Positions 33,525 through 42,406 of a stretch of DNA of 63,296 nucleotides are shown one piece after another. Position numbers and translations under genes: made by a program. The DNA is from an uncultured Oscillibacter sp. Lineage in GTDB: Bacteria; Bacillota; Clostridia; Oscillospirales; Oscillospiraceae. The DNA is taken from the NCBI GenBank assembly GCA_900770295.1, contig CAAGJQ010000051.1, positions 1 to 63,296 on the forward strand, written 5' to 3'. The notes under the pieces are model-generated. The model had not been told where the DNA came from. It made no database searches and saw only the letters and a program-made list of their open reading frames with translations. Every line of letters starts with the position of its first letter. The first letter of the stretch is position 1.

Positions 33525-36455
33525 ATGAAGAAGTTCCTTTCTCTGGTTCTGGCTCTGGTGATGACCATGTCTCTGGTCACCGTCAGCGCTGGTGCCAAGG
33601 ACTTCACGGATGATGGCAAGATCACCTATGACGAAGCCGTCGCCGTGGTGTCCGAGATTGGCGTTGTCGACGGCTATGCCGATGGCAGCTTCAATCCCAC
33701 CGCTACCCTGACCCGTCAGGCTGCAGCCAAGATCATCTGCAACCTGATCCTGGGCCCCACCACCGCCTCTGAGCTGCATGCTGACACCGCTCCCTACAGC
33801 GATGTCCCCACCACCAGCCAGTTCGCCGGCTACATTGCCTACTGCGCTAAGGAAGGCATCATCTCCGGCTATGCTGACGGCACCTTCAAGCCCGGCAACA
33901 GCCTGACCGGCTATGCCTTCATGAAGATGCTGCTGGGCGCTCTGGGCTATGACCAGGAGACCGAGGGCTACACCGGCGCCAACTGGAGCATCAACGTTGC
34001 CAAGCAGGCTCTGGGCATCGGCCTGAACGCCGGCCTGGAGGGCGAGTTCAACGGCACCAAGGCTGTCAACCGTGAAGAGGCTTGCCTGTATGCTTTCAAC
34101 ACCCTGAAGGCCACCATGGTTGAGTATGACGAGAAGACCACCATCAATGTTGGCGGCGCTCAGGTCACTCTGCAGGGCCAGGCTCAGGACGTGGCTTGGG
34201 GCACCGGCACTCTGAACGATGGCAACATCGACAAGGACGGCTTCGTCCAGTTCGCTGAGAAGTACTTCACCAAGCTGGTCGGCGCTGATGACATCGACGC
34301 TTTCGGCCGTCCCTCCACCACTTGGTCCTACAACAAGAAGAGCATCGGCACCTATGTCGATTGGACTCTGATGGTTGCTGAGTACACCAAGAGCTTCGAC
34401 GGCGACGATGCCTACAACGACATCGGCAAGACCGCTGTTGAGGATTACAAGCTGCTGGCTTACACCGACGGCGTGACTTCCAAGACCCTGGTGAACACCA
34501 TCGCTTCCGAGATCTACAAGAAGAGCGACGAGACTGTTGGCGATTCCGGCAAGGGCGCCCTGACTCAGATCTTCGTTGACGTGGACGAGGAAGAGGTCAC
34601 CATCACCACCATCAACACCTATCTGGCTGAGGTCACTGCTAACTACAGCGAGAAGAGCGAGACCCTGCCCCTGAAGGTCTACACCAGCATCGACTCCAAG
34701 TCCGGCAGCAAGCCCACTGCTAAGACCACCTCTTACAAGGCTGAGCTGGACGAGGTTGCCAACATCCCCGACTTCGAGGATGAGGACATCGTCATGGTCA
34801 CCATCGCCGACGGCGTCATCAAGTCCGTTGAGGCTCCCGAGGTTGTCTCCGAGACCACCATCTCCTCCTATGCTACCGGCTATGACACCGGCATCACCAA
34901 CGTGGAGAACGGCGAGAAGTACAAGCTGAAGAACGTCACCGCCGACGGCACCAAGTATGAGGTTGCCAAGAAGGGTTACTGGGACGCTCAGTATATGTAC
35001 AACTACGCTGAGACCGACCTGAAGGACAACACCTACAACCTGTATCTGGATCCCTATGGCTACATCATCGGCGTTGAGTGCGTCGACGAGGCCACCGACT
35101 ATGTGTTCGTGGTTGGCTATGACGTTGGTTCCTCTGTCCTGGCGAAGGCCACCGACAAGGCCCTGGTCATCCTGCCCGACGGCACCATGGAGACCGTTGA
35201 GATCGACGACAGCAAGCTGCCCGCTAATGACCGTTTCACTAAGGATCTCCCCAATGTCAACCAGTGGTACAAGTACACCACCGACAAGAACGGCATGTTC
35301 GTTCTGAAGTCTGTGGTTGAGACCATCCACGACACTGTGACCACCGAGGTCAGCGGCTCCTCCACCACCGTGGAGCAGGGCAGCACCATCCTGTATGGTA
35401 ACGGCGACTCCGTGTACATCACTGTCAAGGCTGACACTGATGTCACTTCCGATGGTTCCATCGTTGACGTGAAGAGCGTCTCCACCGGCATCAAGAAGAC
35501 CAGCATCAAGGTTGCCGAGAGCAACATGGTTCCTCAGGGCATCTATGCCTGCGCTAAGGACGGCTATGTCCGTTACGCTGTTGTCGTTGGCAAGGCTGCC
35601 GGCGTCACCGAGGATCTGGTCTATCTGGTTGACGGCATCACCCGTAAGTACTATGATGCCGAGCTGGAGGATTACTACTACACCTATGACGTGATCCAGA
35701 ACGGCGAAGTCGTTGAGATCAAGTCCCTGGTCAACAAGGACACCGACGGCGCTTATCTGAACGCTCACTACCTGTATGAGGCCTCCACCGACTCCGACGG
35801 TTATGTGACCGACATGGAGATGAAGGTTCCCACCAAGGAGATGAACCCCGCTGTCAACGGCAACAAGCTGCAGACCAAGACCTATCGCGACACCAGCTAC
35901 ATGCGTGTGGAGTTCGATACCGTGGGCGAGCTGACTCTGAAGGCTGCCACTCTGTATCTGGATCCCAAGACCAACGACGAGTATGTGGTTCTGGGCGATG
36001 ACTGCAACTTCTTCGTCTATGCCAGCGACGACGACGAGTATGTCGAGTATGCTGACGCCGAGGATGCTCTGGACGCTCTGGGCAAGGATACCAAGCTGAC
36101 CGGCGCTGTCACCGCTATCTGCGATGCTGCCGGCTATGCCACCACCCTGATCATCTATGACACCTACACTGCTAACGACGAGACCATCACCAAGCCCGGC
36201 AATCCCGGCTTCGTGGTTCCCGTTGGTTACAGCGCCGAGATCAACGAGGCTCTGCTGACCATCACTGTTACTGTTCCCGAGGGCGATGAGCTCGCAGTCA
36301 ATGAGGCCGTGAAGAACGCTGCTGGCCAGGCTCTGCTGGATGCCGGCTATCAGCCCACCAAGTGGAACGCTGACGGCACCGTTGAGGCTACCGTTGATGG
36401 CCTGAGCGGCAACTCCACCAAGACCTTCACCATCGTTGTGGTCGAGGCTGAGTAA
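33525..36455 (+). CDS. Large SLH-domain S-layer-like surface protein (976 aa)
   Basis: The protein has a signal peptide (KKFLSLVLALVMTMSLVTVSAGA) and S-layer-homology repeats at about residues 25-205, for example VDGYADGSFNPTATLTRQAA and ISGYADGTFKPGNSLTGYAF. A long beta-rich Thr/Asp/Lys-rich exported region of about 770 residues follows. SLH repeats anchor it to the cell-wall polymer. The codons are strikingly biased to GCT, GTT, ACC and AAG compared with GC-ending neighbours, a sign of very high expression; it may be the main S-layer protein. Translation starts after AAAAGGAGGAAAACCCACT. Confidence 0.9.
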   Translation: MKKFLSLVLALVMTMSLVTVSAGAKDFTDDGKITYDEAVAVVSEIGVVDGYADGSFNPTATLTRQAAAKIICNLILGPTTASELHADTAPYSDVPTTSQFAGYIAYCAKEGIISGYADGTFKPGNSLTGYAFMKMLLGALGYDQETEGYTGANWSINVAKQALGIGLNAGLEGEFNGTKAVNREEACLYAFNTLKATMVEYDEKTTINVGGAQVTLQGQAQDVAWGTGTLNDGNIDKDGFVQFAEKYFTKLVGADDIDAFGRPSTTWSYNKKSIGTYVDWTLMVAEYTKSFDGDDAYNDIGKTAVEDYKLLAYTDGVTSKTLVNTIASEIYKKSDETVGDSGKGALTQIFVDVDEEEVTITTINTYLAEVTANYSEKSETLPLKVYTSIDSKSGSKPTAKTTSYKAELDEVANIPDFEDEDIVMVTIADGVIKSVEAPEVVSETTISSYATGYDTGITNVENGEKYKLKNVTADGTKYEVAKKGYWDAQYMYNYAETDLKDNTYNLYLDPYGYIIGVECVDEATDYVFVVGYDVGSSVLAKATDKALVILPDGTMETVEIDDSKLPANDRFTKDLPNVNQWYKYTTDKNGMFVLKSVVETIHDTVTTEVSGSSTTVEQGSTILYGNGDSVYITVKADTDVTSDGSIVDVKSVSTGIKKTSIKVAESNMVPQGIYACAKDGYVRYAVVVGKAAGVTEDLVYLVDGITRKYYDAELEDYYYTYDVIQNGEVVEIKSLVNKDTDGAYLNAHYLYEASTDSDGYVTDMEMKVPTKEMNPAVNGNKLQTKTYRDTSYMRVEFDTVGELTLKAATLYLDPKTNDEYVVLGDDCNFFVYASDDDEYVEYADAEDALDALGKDTKLTGAVTAICDAAGYATTLIIYDTYTANDETITKPGNPGFVVPVGYSAEINEALLTITVTVPEGDELAVNEAVKNAAGQALLDAGYQPTKWNADGTVEATVDGLSGNSTKTFTIVVVEAE

Positions 36456-36492
36456 TCAGTTTTTATCAAAGGCGCTTTCGCGTTGAGATAGT

Positions 36493-36526
36493 AAAAGACC
36501 CGCTCCGCAAGGAGCGGGTCTTTTGC
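36493..36526. terminator. Terminator after the S-layer gene
   Basis: AAAAGACCCGCTCC pairs with GGAGCGGGTCTTTT around GCAA. It also stops the convergent 147-aa gene. Confidence 0.93.
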
Positions 36527-36527
36527 G

Positions 36528-36971
36528 TCAGTCTGCCGCCAGTAAAGCAACATAGCGATACGTGACGCCTTCGGATGAAAACTGCCACTTGTCGCTGACG
36601 GAGTTATACCAGCTGACGCTGTTGCCACTCCAGGACACCGTGCTGGTGGCATTCGGATATTCCAGATCAGCACTGTATGAGGCGGTGCCCTGAATGAGAA
36701 AGACGCTGTTGTTCAGGAATACTGCCAGCGGATATCCGCTGAACGACAGCGTGTTGGGATTGTCGGCTCCGTAAAGGCCGCTGCCTGTATAGGAGCCGGT
36801 AACGATCCGGCAGTTGCCGCAGTCGGCGACAGCCGCTGCCAGAGCGTCCCGTTCTGTCTTGGCGACCGCCAGCGCCGCATCCACTTTGGCATTGTCGCTG
36901 TTGAAGTCCTCCATTAAGATGCGGTCTGTTTTTTCCCATTGACTAAGTCCGTAATGTTCTGTCTGCTTCAT
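36528..36971 (-). CDS. Phage-tail-like hypothetical protein (147 aa)
   Basis: The protein starts MKQTEHYGLSQWEKTDRILM, followed by EDFNSDNAKVDAALAV, a helical segment, and a glycine/serine-rich C-terminus. This N-terminal pattern (HYxLxQWExTDRxLxxDFNxDNxKID) is common in short proteins near phage tail-fibre genes and in Oscillospiraceae genomes. The C-terminal part would be the ligand-binding or structural domain. ATG 36971 has GGAGATGTGCCT upstream. No other phage genes are near, so it may be a lone cargo gene. Function unknown. Confidence 0.65.
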   Translation of the reverse strand: MKQTEHYGLSQWEKTDRILMEDFNSDNAKVDAALAVAKTERDALAAAVADCGNCRIVTGSYTGSGLYGADNPNTLSFSGYPLAVFLNNSVFLIQGTASYSADLEYPNATSTVSWSGNSVSWYNSVSDKWQFSSEGVTYRYVALLAAD

Positions 36972-37084
36972 AGGCACATCTCCATATCTCCATAAATTAT
37001 ATGAATTTGCTACGCAATTGTAACATATAAGGCTCCCACACCATTTGGGTTGCAGCAACCAGTGCCGCGAATCTGAAAAAATGC

Positions 37085-37113
37085 TTGCATTTTTTGACAA
37101 ATCATATTATACT
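37085..37113 (+). promoter_or_regulatory. Promoter of the long peptidase leader
   Basis: TTGCAT (37085-37090), 17-base spacer, TATACT (37108-37113). It predicts a transcript starting near 37120, giving a leader of about 380 bases before the M28 lipoprotein gene. Confidence 0.65.
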
Positions 37114-37119
37114 GACCAC

Positions 37120-37275
37120 AATTTATGATTGGAGTCTCCAGTCAAAAATCATGACCGCCCTTCTGCCGGGAGGGCTAAGGCTACACGGACGGCCGGGTCA
37201 AATGCCGAAAACCCGTCGAAGAGCCGGGGACCGCACCGCGGGTGCGGGTTGGCAACTTTCGTTGCCTTATTGATT
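37120..37275 (+). ncRNA. Highly structured leader upstream of the M28 peptidase gene (candidate cis-regulatory RNA)
   Basis: Consecutive hairpins can be drawn by eye: GATTGGA/TCCAGTC (near 37128), GCCCT/AGGGC (near 37160) and a long CGGGT/ACCCG stem inside a GGCT/AGCC closing stem. CCGCACC/GGTGCGG follows, then GGCAAC/GTTGCC (about 37251-37266). The segment is GC-rich while the next 160 bases are AT-rich, and there is no open frame with a ribosome site. I could not match it to a riboswitch class with certainty. It precedes a terminator and a start codon in the arrangement of transcription attenuators. Confidence 0.55.
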
Positions 37276-37425
37276 GAGTTCAAAGCTCAAATTTTATAAG
37301 TTGGAATATGTCAACTTGTGAAACGGTCAATAAGAGTGGTAAAAGTGATTTTTGCTGTATAGACTCTGAATGCCAGACAAAAAGCGGCTCTGTGCTCTGT
37401 GGGAGCATGGACTGATTTGTGCTTT

Positions 37426-37464
37426 ACAGGTGACACGTTTCCTGACGTGTTGCCTGTTTTTTTA
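37426..37464 (+). terminator. Leader terminator (attenuator) before the M28 peptidase gene
   Basis: ACAGGTGACACG (37426-37437) pairs with CGTGTTGCCTGT (37446-37457) using two G-U pairs, followed by seven T. It lies only 39 bases before the start codon, after the leader and not after a gene. Confidence 0.85.
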
Positions 37465-37502
37465 TAGATGTGAGTAGAAAACATTTTTAGGAGGAAACAT
37501 CA

Positions 37503-39665
37503 TTGAAAAAAACCCTGACTGCATTACTTCTTATGATCGCACTCTTGAGCGGTCTCACCGCCTGCGGCCAGTCCCAGACTGCGCCCCAGCCCACAGAGGA
37601 GAAATCCGGCTCTCTGGAGGAACTGTACAACAGCTATATCAGCGCTGTTTCTCCGGACTTTGCCTATGAGATCGCTCTGGAGCTCACCACCAATCCGGAC
37701 TATTTCAACTCCGAGCTGGGCGGCCGCAACGCCGGCAGTGACGCGGAGCACGCCGCCGCCGATTATCTGGCAGGCGTGATGGAGGAGATTGGCCTGTCCG
37801 ATGTGGAAAAGAACGCCGCCCAATGTGACCGCTGGCAGTTCAATGGCGCCAGTTTTACTGTGGATGGGAAGAGCTACGATGTCTATTCCTACGCCACGGC
37901 ATCCACACCTCCGGAGGGCGTGACCGCTGAGGTGGTCTATGTGGGTAAGGGAACCATGTGGGATTATGAGAATGTAGACGTCACCGGCAAGATCGTCCTC
38001 ATTGATATCGACCAGCGGAATGACTGGTGGATCACCTATCCGATGCTGGAGGCAGAGCACCAGGGTGCCGCCGCGGTGCTGGCAGCCAACGTGGGCGGTT
38101 ATGCCCAAATCGCGGACGATGCGCTGAACAGCCAGGATATCTGCGGACCTACCTCTATCCCGACTTTGTCCATCAGCGTTGCCGATTCCCGGGAACTGAG
38201 GGAGAAGATGGAACACGGTTCCGTGACCGCCACTCTCGTGGTAGACAATGAAGTGGAGATCGACGCCGGGACTACCTACAACATCACCGGTGTGCTGAAG
38301 GGCAAGTCCCCGGACCATCAGATCATTGTGGGCGGCCATTACGACGCTCATTTCTGGGGCTTCCAGGATGACAACTGCGCCGTAGGCCTGGTGCTGGCTA
38401 TGGCCAAAGCCATGATCGACTCCGGATATCAGCCGGAGAACGACATTGTGTTCTGCCTTCACGGCGCCGAGGAGTGGGGCTCCTCCTATACCCAGTATGA
38501 TTGGACGGTAGGCGCCTGGGAGATGATTAACCATGTTCATCCTGAATGGGTGGGTAAGACGCTGGCCTTCATCAACTTCGAGCTGCCCGCCTATGAGTTT
38601 GGCACCTATACCAGCACCTATTCCGCGCCGGAGATGTACACAATGTTGGACTACTTTGCCAATGAGTACGAATATTCACCCGATCCTGTGGGGTGCTTCC
38701 CCGACGGGGTGCTGACCGGGGGCTATCAGACTTATACGTATTCCGATGACTTCTCCTACTACGCCGCAGGCGTTCCCTCTACGGTGAATGGCTTCCTGCT
38801 GCAAGAGGATATGGAGACGGTGTTCCCCTTCTATGAGGAGATTTATCACAGCCAGTACGACAATCCTGATACTTATAATGAGGCGGTGATGAGCTTCAAT
38901 ATCCAATACTACGGCGCCCTTGCCATGTATCTCGACCAGACGCCTGCCCTCTATCTCGACTTCACCGCCCAGTACGACCGGATTCTGGCATCCATGGACG
39001 AGGAACTCATGAATGAGGCCGGCGTGGATGTGGAGGCTTTCGAGATCGCACTGGAAGAACTGAACAGCGCCGCTCAGAATATGAGGAACCGGGTAGAGAA
39101 GGTCAACAGTGAATATCGTCAGGCACGGGAGGAGAGCAATACCGAGAAAATGGCATCCCTTTTGGAAGAGGGGAAAGCTCTCACCGATCAGAACCTGGAG
39201 GCCTTCCGGTATGCCCAGAAGCACCTTCTTGGCCTGATGTATGAACGGCCCATTGTTCCCCACGAGGCTCCGCAGGAAAACGTCCGGCTCTGCCGGGACA
39301 TCATTGCCTGCCTGGAGACCGGCGACGTGGCGACAGCGGTGGACGAGTACGCCTGGACGGTAAATAATGTGTTGGAGTGGTACGCCATGTACTTCTCTCC
39401 CGAGGTCATTGCCGCGCAGGATGACATGCTCTGGGGAGAGGGCAATCAGGACAACCTCTACTGGGGCACGGATATCGGCTTTACCAAGGCCGATGTGGAC
39501 GCGGCGACACGCAGCATTTTTGCCCGCTATGACGAAGAGGGAGGCGACTTCTCCGAAGAAATTGCTGTCTATCATGCCGCTGTTCAGGCACAGCTTCGTC
39601 TCCTCGGCACATTAGGCAAAGAAGAAATGGCGGCGATGAGCGAACTGGCCGGACTCCTGACCTGA
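37503..39665 (+). CDS. M28 family zinc aminopeptidase lipoprotein with PA domain
   Basis: A 720-aa exported lipoprotein (lipobox LTACG). A protease-associated domain is visible at about residues 130-235. The M28 catalytic domain follows with IIVGGHYDAHFWGFQDDNCAVG (metal-bridging His and Asp) and LHGAEEWGSSYTQYD (catalytic Glu pair), and more ligands in the next 130 residues. The last 240 residues are helical, specific to this group. The start is TTG at 37503, eight bases after AGGAGG; there is no nearby ATG. It likely releases amino acids from peptides outside the cell. Expression probably depends on the upstream leader terminator. Confidence 0.88.
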   Translation: MKKTLTALLLMIALLSGLTACGQSQTAPQPTEEKSGSLEELYNSYISAVSPDFAYEIALELTTNPDYFNSELGGRNAGSDAEHAAADYLAGVMEEIGLSDVEKNAAQCDRWQFNGASFTVDGKSYDVYSYATASTPPEGVTAEVVYVGKGTMWDYENVDVTGKIVLIDIDQRNDWWITYPMLEAEHQGAAAVLAANVGGYAQIADDALNSQDICGPTSIPTLSISVADSRELREKMEHGSVTATLVVDNEVEIDAGTTYNITGVLKGKSPDHQIIVGGHYDAHFWGFQDDNCAVGLVLAMAKAMIDSGYQPENDIVFCLHGAEEWGSSYTQYDWTVGAWEMINHVHPEWVGKTLAFINFELPAYEFGTYTSTYSAPEMYTMLDYFANEYEYSPDPVGCFPDGVLTGGYQTYTYSDDFSYYAAGVPSTVNGFLLQEDMETVFPFYEEIYHSQYDNPDTYNEAVMSFNIQYYGALAMYLDQTPALYLDFTAQYDRILASMDEELMNEAGVDVEAFEIALEELNSAAQNMRNRVEKVNSEYRQAREESNTEKMASLLEEGKALTDQNLEAFRYAQKHLLGLMYERPIVPHEAPQENVRLCRDIIACLETGDVATAVDEYAWTVNNVLEWYAMYFSPEVIAAQDDMLWGEGNQDNLYWGTDIGFTKADVDAATRSIFARYDEEGGDFSEEIAVYHAAVQAQLRLLGTLGKEEMAAMSELAGLLT

Positions 39666-39705
39666 GCCGGAAACGCGGGACACACAGGGCGCCGCCGAAC
39701 TTTTA

Positions 39706-39748
39706 AAAAAGAGCTGACTGACTTTGCAAAGTCAGTCAGCTCTTTTCT
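39706..39748. terminator. Perfect 32-bp palindromic terminator
   Basis: GAGCTGACTGACTTTG and its reverse complement CAAAGTCAGTCAGCTC are directly joined and flanked by A and T runs. It ends the peptidase gene. A similar hairpin is found after kdpE (43295-43336). Confidence 0.93.
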
Positions 39749-39834
39749 GAAAACAGGATTCGCTGTCGGAGAAACCGGCCGCATTCAGAGGTTCCATCCG
39801 CCCGCCGCCGGCGGAGGCGCGGGCCGCAGCATGG

Positions 39835-40482
39835 TCACAAGCTCAAAAATTTTTGTACATCCCTGTTGCCCCCCAGAATAAAAATCGTCTCGTCAGCCCG
39901 GAAGCAGTGAGCGGGTCCGGGCAGAGGCTCAAGGTTTCCGTTGAGCTTTGTCGCCAGTATATTGATGTGATAGCGCTGCCGGACCGCCAGCTCCACGATG
40001 GTCTTGCCCACCCAGGAGGGGGGCACGGCCGTTTCAAAGATGGAGTGGTCATCTGTCAGCTCTATGTAGTCAAAAACATGATCCGCGGTATAGCGTACCG
40101 CTGCCCAGGAGGCCATCTGCTTCTCCGGATAAATCACATCGTCCGCACCGTTGCGGAGCAGGAATTTGGCGTGCACATCGCGGGCTGCCCGTGCCAGGAC
40201 AAAGGGGGCGCCGTGTTCTTTCAGCAGAGCGGTGGTTTCCAGAGAACTCTGGAAATCGTCGCCGATTGCCACCATACAGAGATCAAAATTCCGGACGCCC
40301 AGCGAGGCAATGAACTGTTCGTTTGTGCTGTCTCCGATTTGGGCATTGGTCACCAGAGGAAGGATATCGTTGACCCGCTGCTCGTTTCGGTCAATAGCCA
40401 GCACCTCGTGGTGCAGGGCTTTCAGCTTTTCGGCCATATGCCGGCCAAAACGTCCCAATCCAATCAAAAGTACCGATTTCAT
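39835..40482 (-). CDS. ktrA: KtrA-type potassium uptake regulator (RCK domain)
   Basis: A 215-aa cytoplasmic protein. The RCK_N Rossmann domain begins SVLLIGLGRFGRHMAEKLKA, with the acidic residue at the end of beta-2 in LAIDRN. The RCK_C domain (about residues 135-215) carries IVELAVRQRYHINILA. KtrA forms an octameric ring that gates KtrB and binds ATP/ADP; its C-terminal domain binds c-di-AMP in other Firmicutes. It follows KtrB by 15 bases with an AAAGGA site, so the pair is one operon. Confidence 0.92.
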   Translation of the reverse strand: MKSVLLIGLGRFGRHMAEKLKALHHEVLAIDRNEQRVNDILPLVTNAQIGDSTNEQFIASLGVRNFDLCMVAIGDDFQSSLETTALLKEHGAPFVLARAARDVHAKFLLRNGADDVIYPEKQMASWAAVRYTADHVFDYIELTDDHSIFETAVPPSWVGKTIVELAVRQRYHINILATKLNGNLEPLPGPAHCFRADETIFILGGNRDVQKFLSL

Positions 40483-40497
40483 ATGGAATATCCTTTC

Positions 40498-41874
40498 TTA
40501 TCCCACTGTTACCTGTTCCTGGGGAAATTGAGATGTGGACGCCCCATTTCCGGCGGTGACCGCATAGATCAGCGTGAGACCGCCCACACGTCCGAAGTAC
40601 ATCAGAAAAATCAGGACTACCCGCGAAAAAGCGGAGAAACGCGCCGTGCCGCCGAGGGACAGCCCTACGGTGCCGATTGCGGATGCCGCTTCAAAAAGAG
40701 CGTCCATCAGGGGCACGCCGTCCGTACAGCAGATCAGGATGCCGCCTGTGAGAAAGAGAAGAATGTACAGTAGAAAGATGGCACAGGCGTTTTGAAGCGC
40801 GGGGTCCTGTACACGCCGTCCAAAGCACTGCGCGCTGCGGCGGCGGCGAAAGACCGCAAGGGCGCTCAAAAGCAGGACAGCAAACGTGGTGGTTTTAAAG
40901 CCGCCGGCCGTAGAGCCGGGTGAGCCGCCGGTGAGCATCAGCAAGATGACGATCAGTTGACTGGGCTCAGACATCTGTGCCAGATCCACGGTGTTGAACC
41001 CAGCTGTTCGCGGGGTCACAGACTGGAAGAGAGCGGCCAGCGCTTTTTCCGCCAGGGGGATTTCATCCCACTGCGGTAATTGAAATTCATAGAGCAGAAA
41101 GAAAAGAAAACCGAACGACAGCAGTGCGGCGGTTGTCGCCAGAATGAGTTTGCTTTGCAAGCGGTATTCCCTGAATCGAAGATGGCGGGATGAGATGTCC
41201 TGCCAGGTTGTGAAGCCCAGACCGCCCAGGACGATCAGAGAGATGATGATGAGATTTACAACAGGGTCTCCTGCGTAAGATGTGAGGGAGGCAAAGGGAG
41301 CCGGATCGCCCATTAAATCAAATCCCGCATTGCAGAAAGCGGAGATCGCGTGAAAGACCGAATACCACAATCCCCGCCACAGACCGAATTCCGGACAGAA
41401 TCGAAGCGCCAGAACTGCGGCGCCGATTCCCTCGGCAGCGAAGGCAGTTTTCAGAATGAAGCCGGTCATGCGGACAATACCGCCGACCTGCGGCGCTGAA
41501 ATGGACTCCTGCATGACCCAGCGCTGCTTGAGCCCGATCCGCCTGCCGGAAAAAATAAAAATCGCCACTGCCATGGTCACAACGCCCATGCCGCCGACCT
41601 GAATCAGAAAGAGAATGACCAGCTGACCAAAACCCGACCAATAGCTGACTGTATCGCGGACCACAAGTCCTGTGACGCAGGTAGCAGAGGTAGCGGTGAA
41701 CAGAGCATCAAAAAAAGAGGCGCCTCCCCACTCGCGAGTGGAAAAGGGCAGCATGAGCAGGACTGTTCCCAGCAGAATCAGAAGAAGAAAACCGGAAATG
41801 ATAACACGGGCAGGCGACACACGCTCACTTTTCCAAAACGGCATAAGCACTGCCTGAAGCTTTTCTCTGAACAC
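40498..41874 (-). CDS. ktrB: KtrB-type potassium channel/transport subunit
   Basis: A polytopic membrane protein of about 458 aa from the TrkH/KtrB family. Four pore loops are visible (TATSATCVTGLVVRD, HAISAFCNAGFDLMG, SVTPRTAGFNTVDL, ASAIGTVGLSLGGT), each with the selectivity-filter glycine. I prefer the GTG at 41874, which has AGAGGAGG ten bases upstream. An ATG 30 bases earlier has no recognisable site. A TATAAT about 90 bases upstream of 41904 may be its promoter. With KtrA it forms a Na+-dependent K+ uptake system. Confidence 0.9.
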   Translation of the reverse strand: MFREKLQAVLMPFWKSERVSPARVIISGFLLLILLGTVLLMLPFSTREWGGASFFDALFTATSATCVTGLVVRDTVSYWSGFGQLVILFLIQVGGMGVVTMAVAIFIFSGRRIGLKQRWVMQESISAPQVGGIVRMTGFILKTAFAAEGIGAAVLALRFCPEFGLWRGLWYSVFHAISAFCNAGFDLMGDPAPFASLTSYAGDPVVNLIIISLIVLGGLGFTTWQDISSRHLRFREYRLQSKLILATTAALLSFGFLFFLLYEFQLPQWDEIPLAEKALAALFQSVTPRTAGFNTVDLAQMSEPSQLIVILLMLTGGSPGSTAGGFKTTTFAVLLLSALAVFRRRRSAQCFGRRVQDPALQNACAIFLLYILLFLTGGILICCTDGVPLMDALFEAASAIGTVGLSLGGTARFSAFSRVVLIFLMYFGRVGGLTLIYAVTAGNGASTSQFPQEQVTVG

Positions 41875-41904
41875 GCCGGAGCTGCCTCCTCTGTAAAAGA
41901 TCAT

Positions 41905-42269
41905 GAGACCGTATCATGTATAAAGATTTAATCTATTATATCATGCGGGTATTCAGTAAGAGATGAGGAGTTTATTAGGGTTCTTTATACGGCATTAAAA
42001 TCACATTAAGGGAGGAACCCGCGGGAAGGGACATTCCCATCTATCCTTAGCGGTTGTCTGCGGGGAAAAGCAGCTTACGTTAAACACAGGAGATGAAAGC
42101 AAAAATGGAGGACCTGGTTTGTTAATATAATCTTAATATCACGCCAAAAACACAAATCTCATATATAGATATTTTGACTTATAATGAAGATAATGGCCAG
42201 ACGCTTCCGGCGAGTTACGCCTAATCACGAATGCGGCGATGGCCGGAGAGGACTGAAGCCGGGACGTTC
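41905..42269. other. Divergent regulatory spacer between ktrB and kdpE
   Basis: It holds the ktrB promoter on the minus strand (TATAAT near 41940) and an AT-rich block at 42120-42200 with repeated TTAATAT/CTTAATAT words and TTGACTTATAAT. These are possible binding sites for the KdpE response regulator; this is inference. No open reading frame with a ribosome site was found. Confidence 0.45.
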
Positions 42270-42406
42270 CCCCGTAAATCCATCGTAAAGCTCATGACGG
42301 AAAAATTGAGATTACAGACAATTTTCCACAAGGTATGGTCTTCCGCTTTACCCTGCGGGCATCGGAGGTAAAATCATATGAACAAGCCGCAAATTCTGTT
42401 TGTTGA
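42270..42406 (+). pseudogene. Decayed 3' end of kdpD sensor kinase
   Basis: One frame reads AHDGKIEITDNFPQGMVFRF then TLRASEVKSYEQ and stops at 42404-42406, 26 bases inside kdpE. This is the last part of a KdpD-type kinase ATPase domain (normally CKSIVKAHDGKIE...FRFTLP). Just upstream RKSIVK is found in another frame, so a one-base loss near 42289 broke the gene. Further upstream no kinase sequence remains. The normal kdpD-kdpE overlap is preserved at the junction, so the intact gene was once here. Confidence 0.75.

Noticed and set aside
33504..35768. 754-aa antisense open frame opposite the S-layer gene
   Set aside because: Caused by the strong codon bias of the S-layer gene. The protein is a repetitive Val/Leu/Asp/Gly string without recognisable domains.
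37120..37275. c-di-AMP (ydaO) or other named riboswitch in the peptidase leader
   Set aside because: Short stretches such as GAGCCGGGGACC recall ydaO, but the second conserved half is missing, so I did not name a class.
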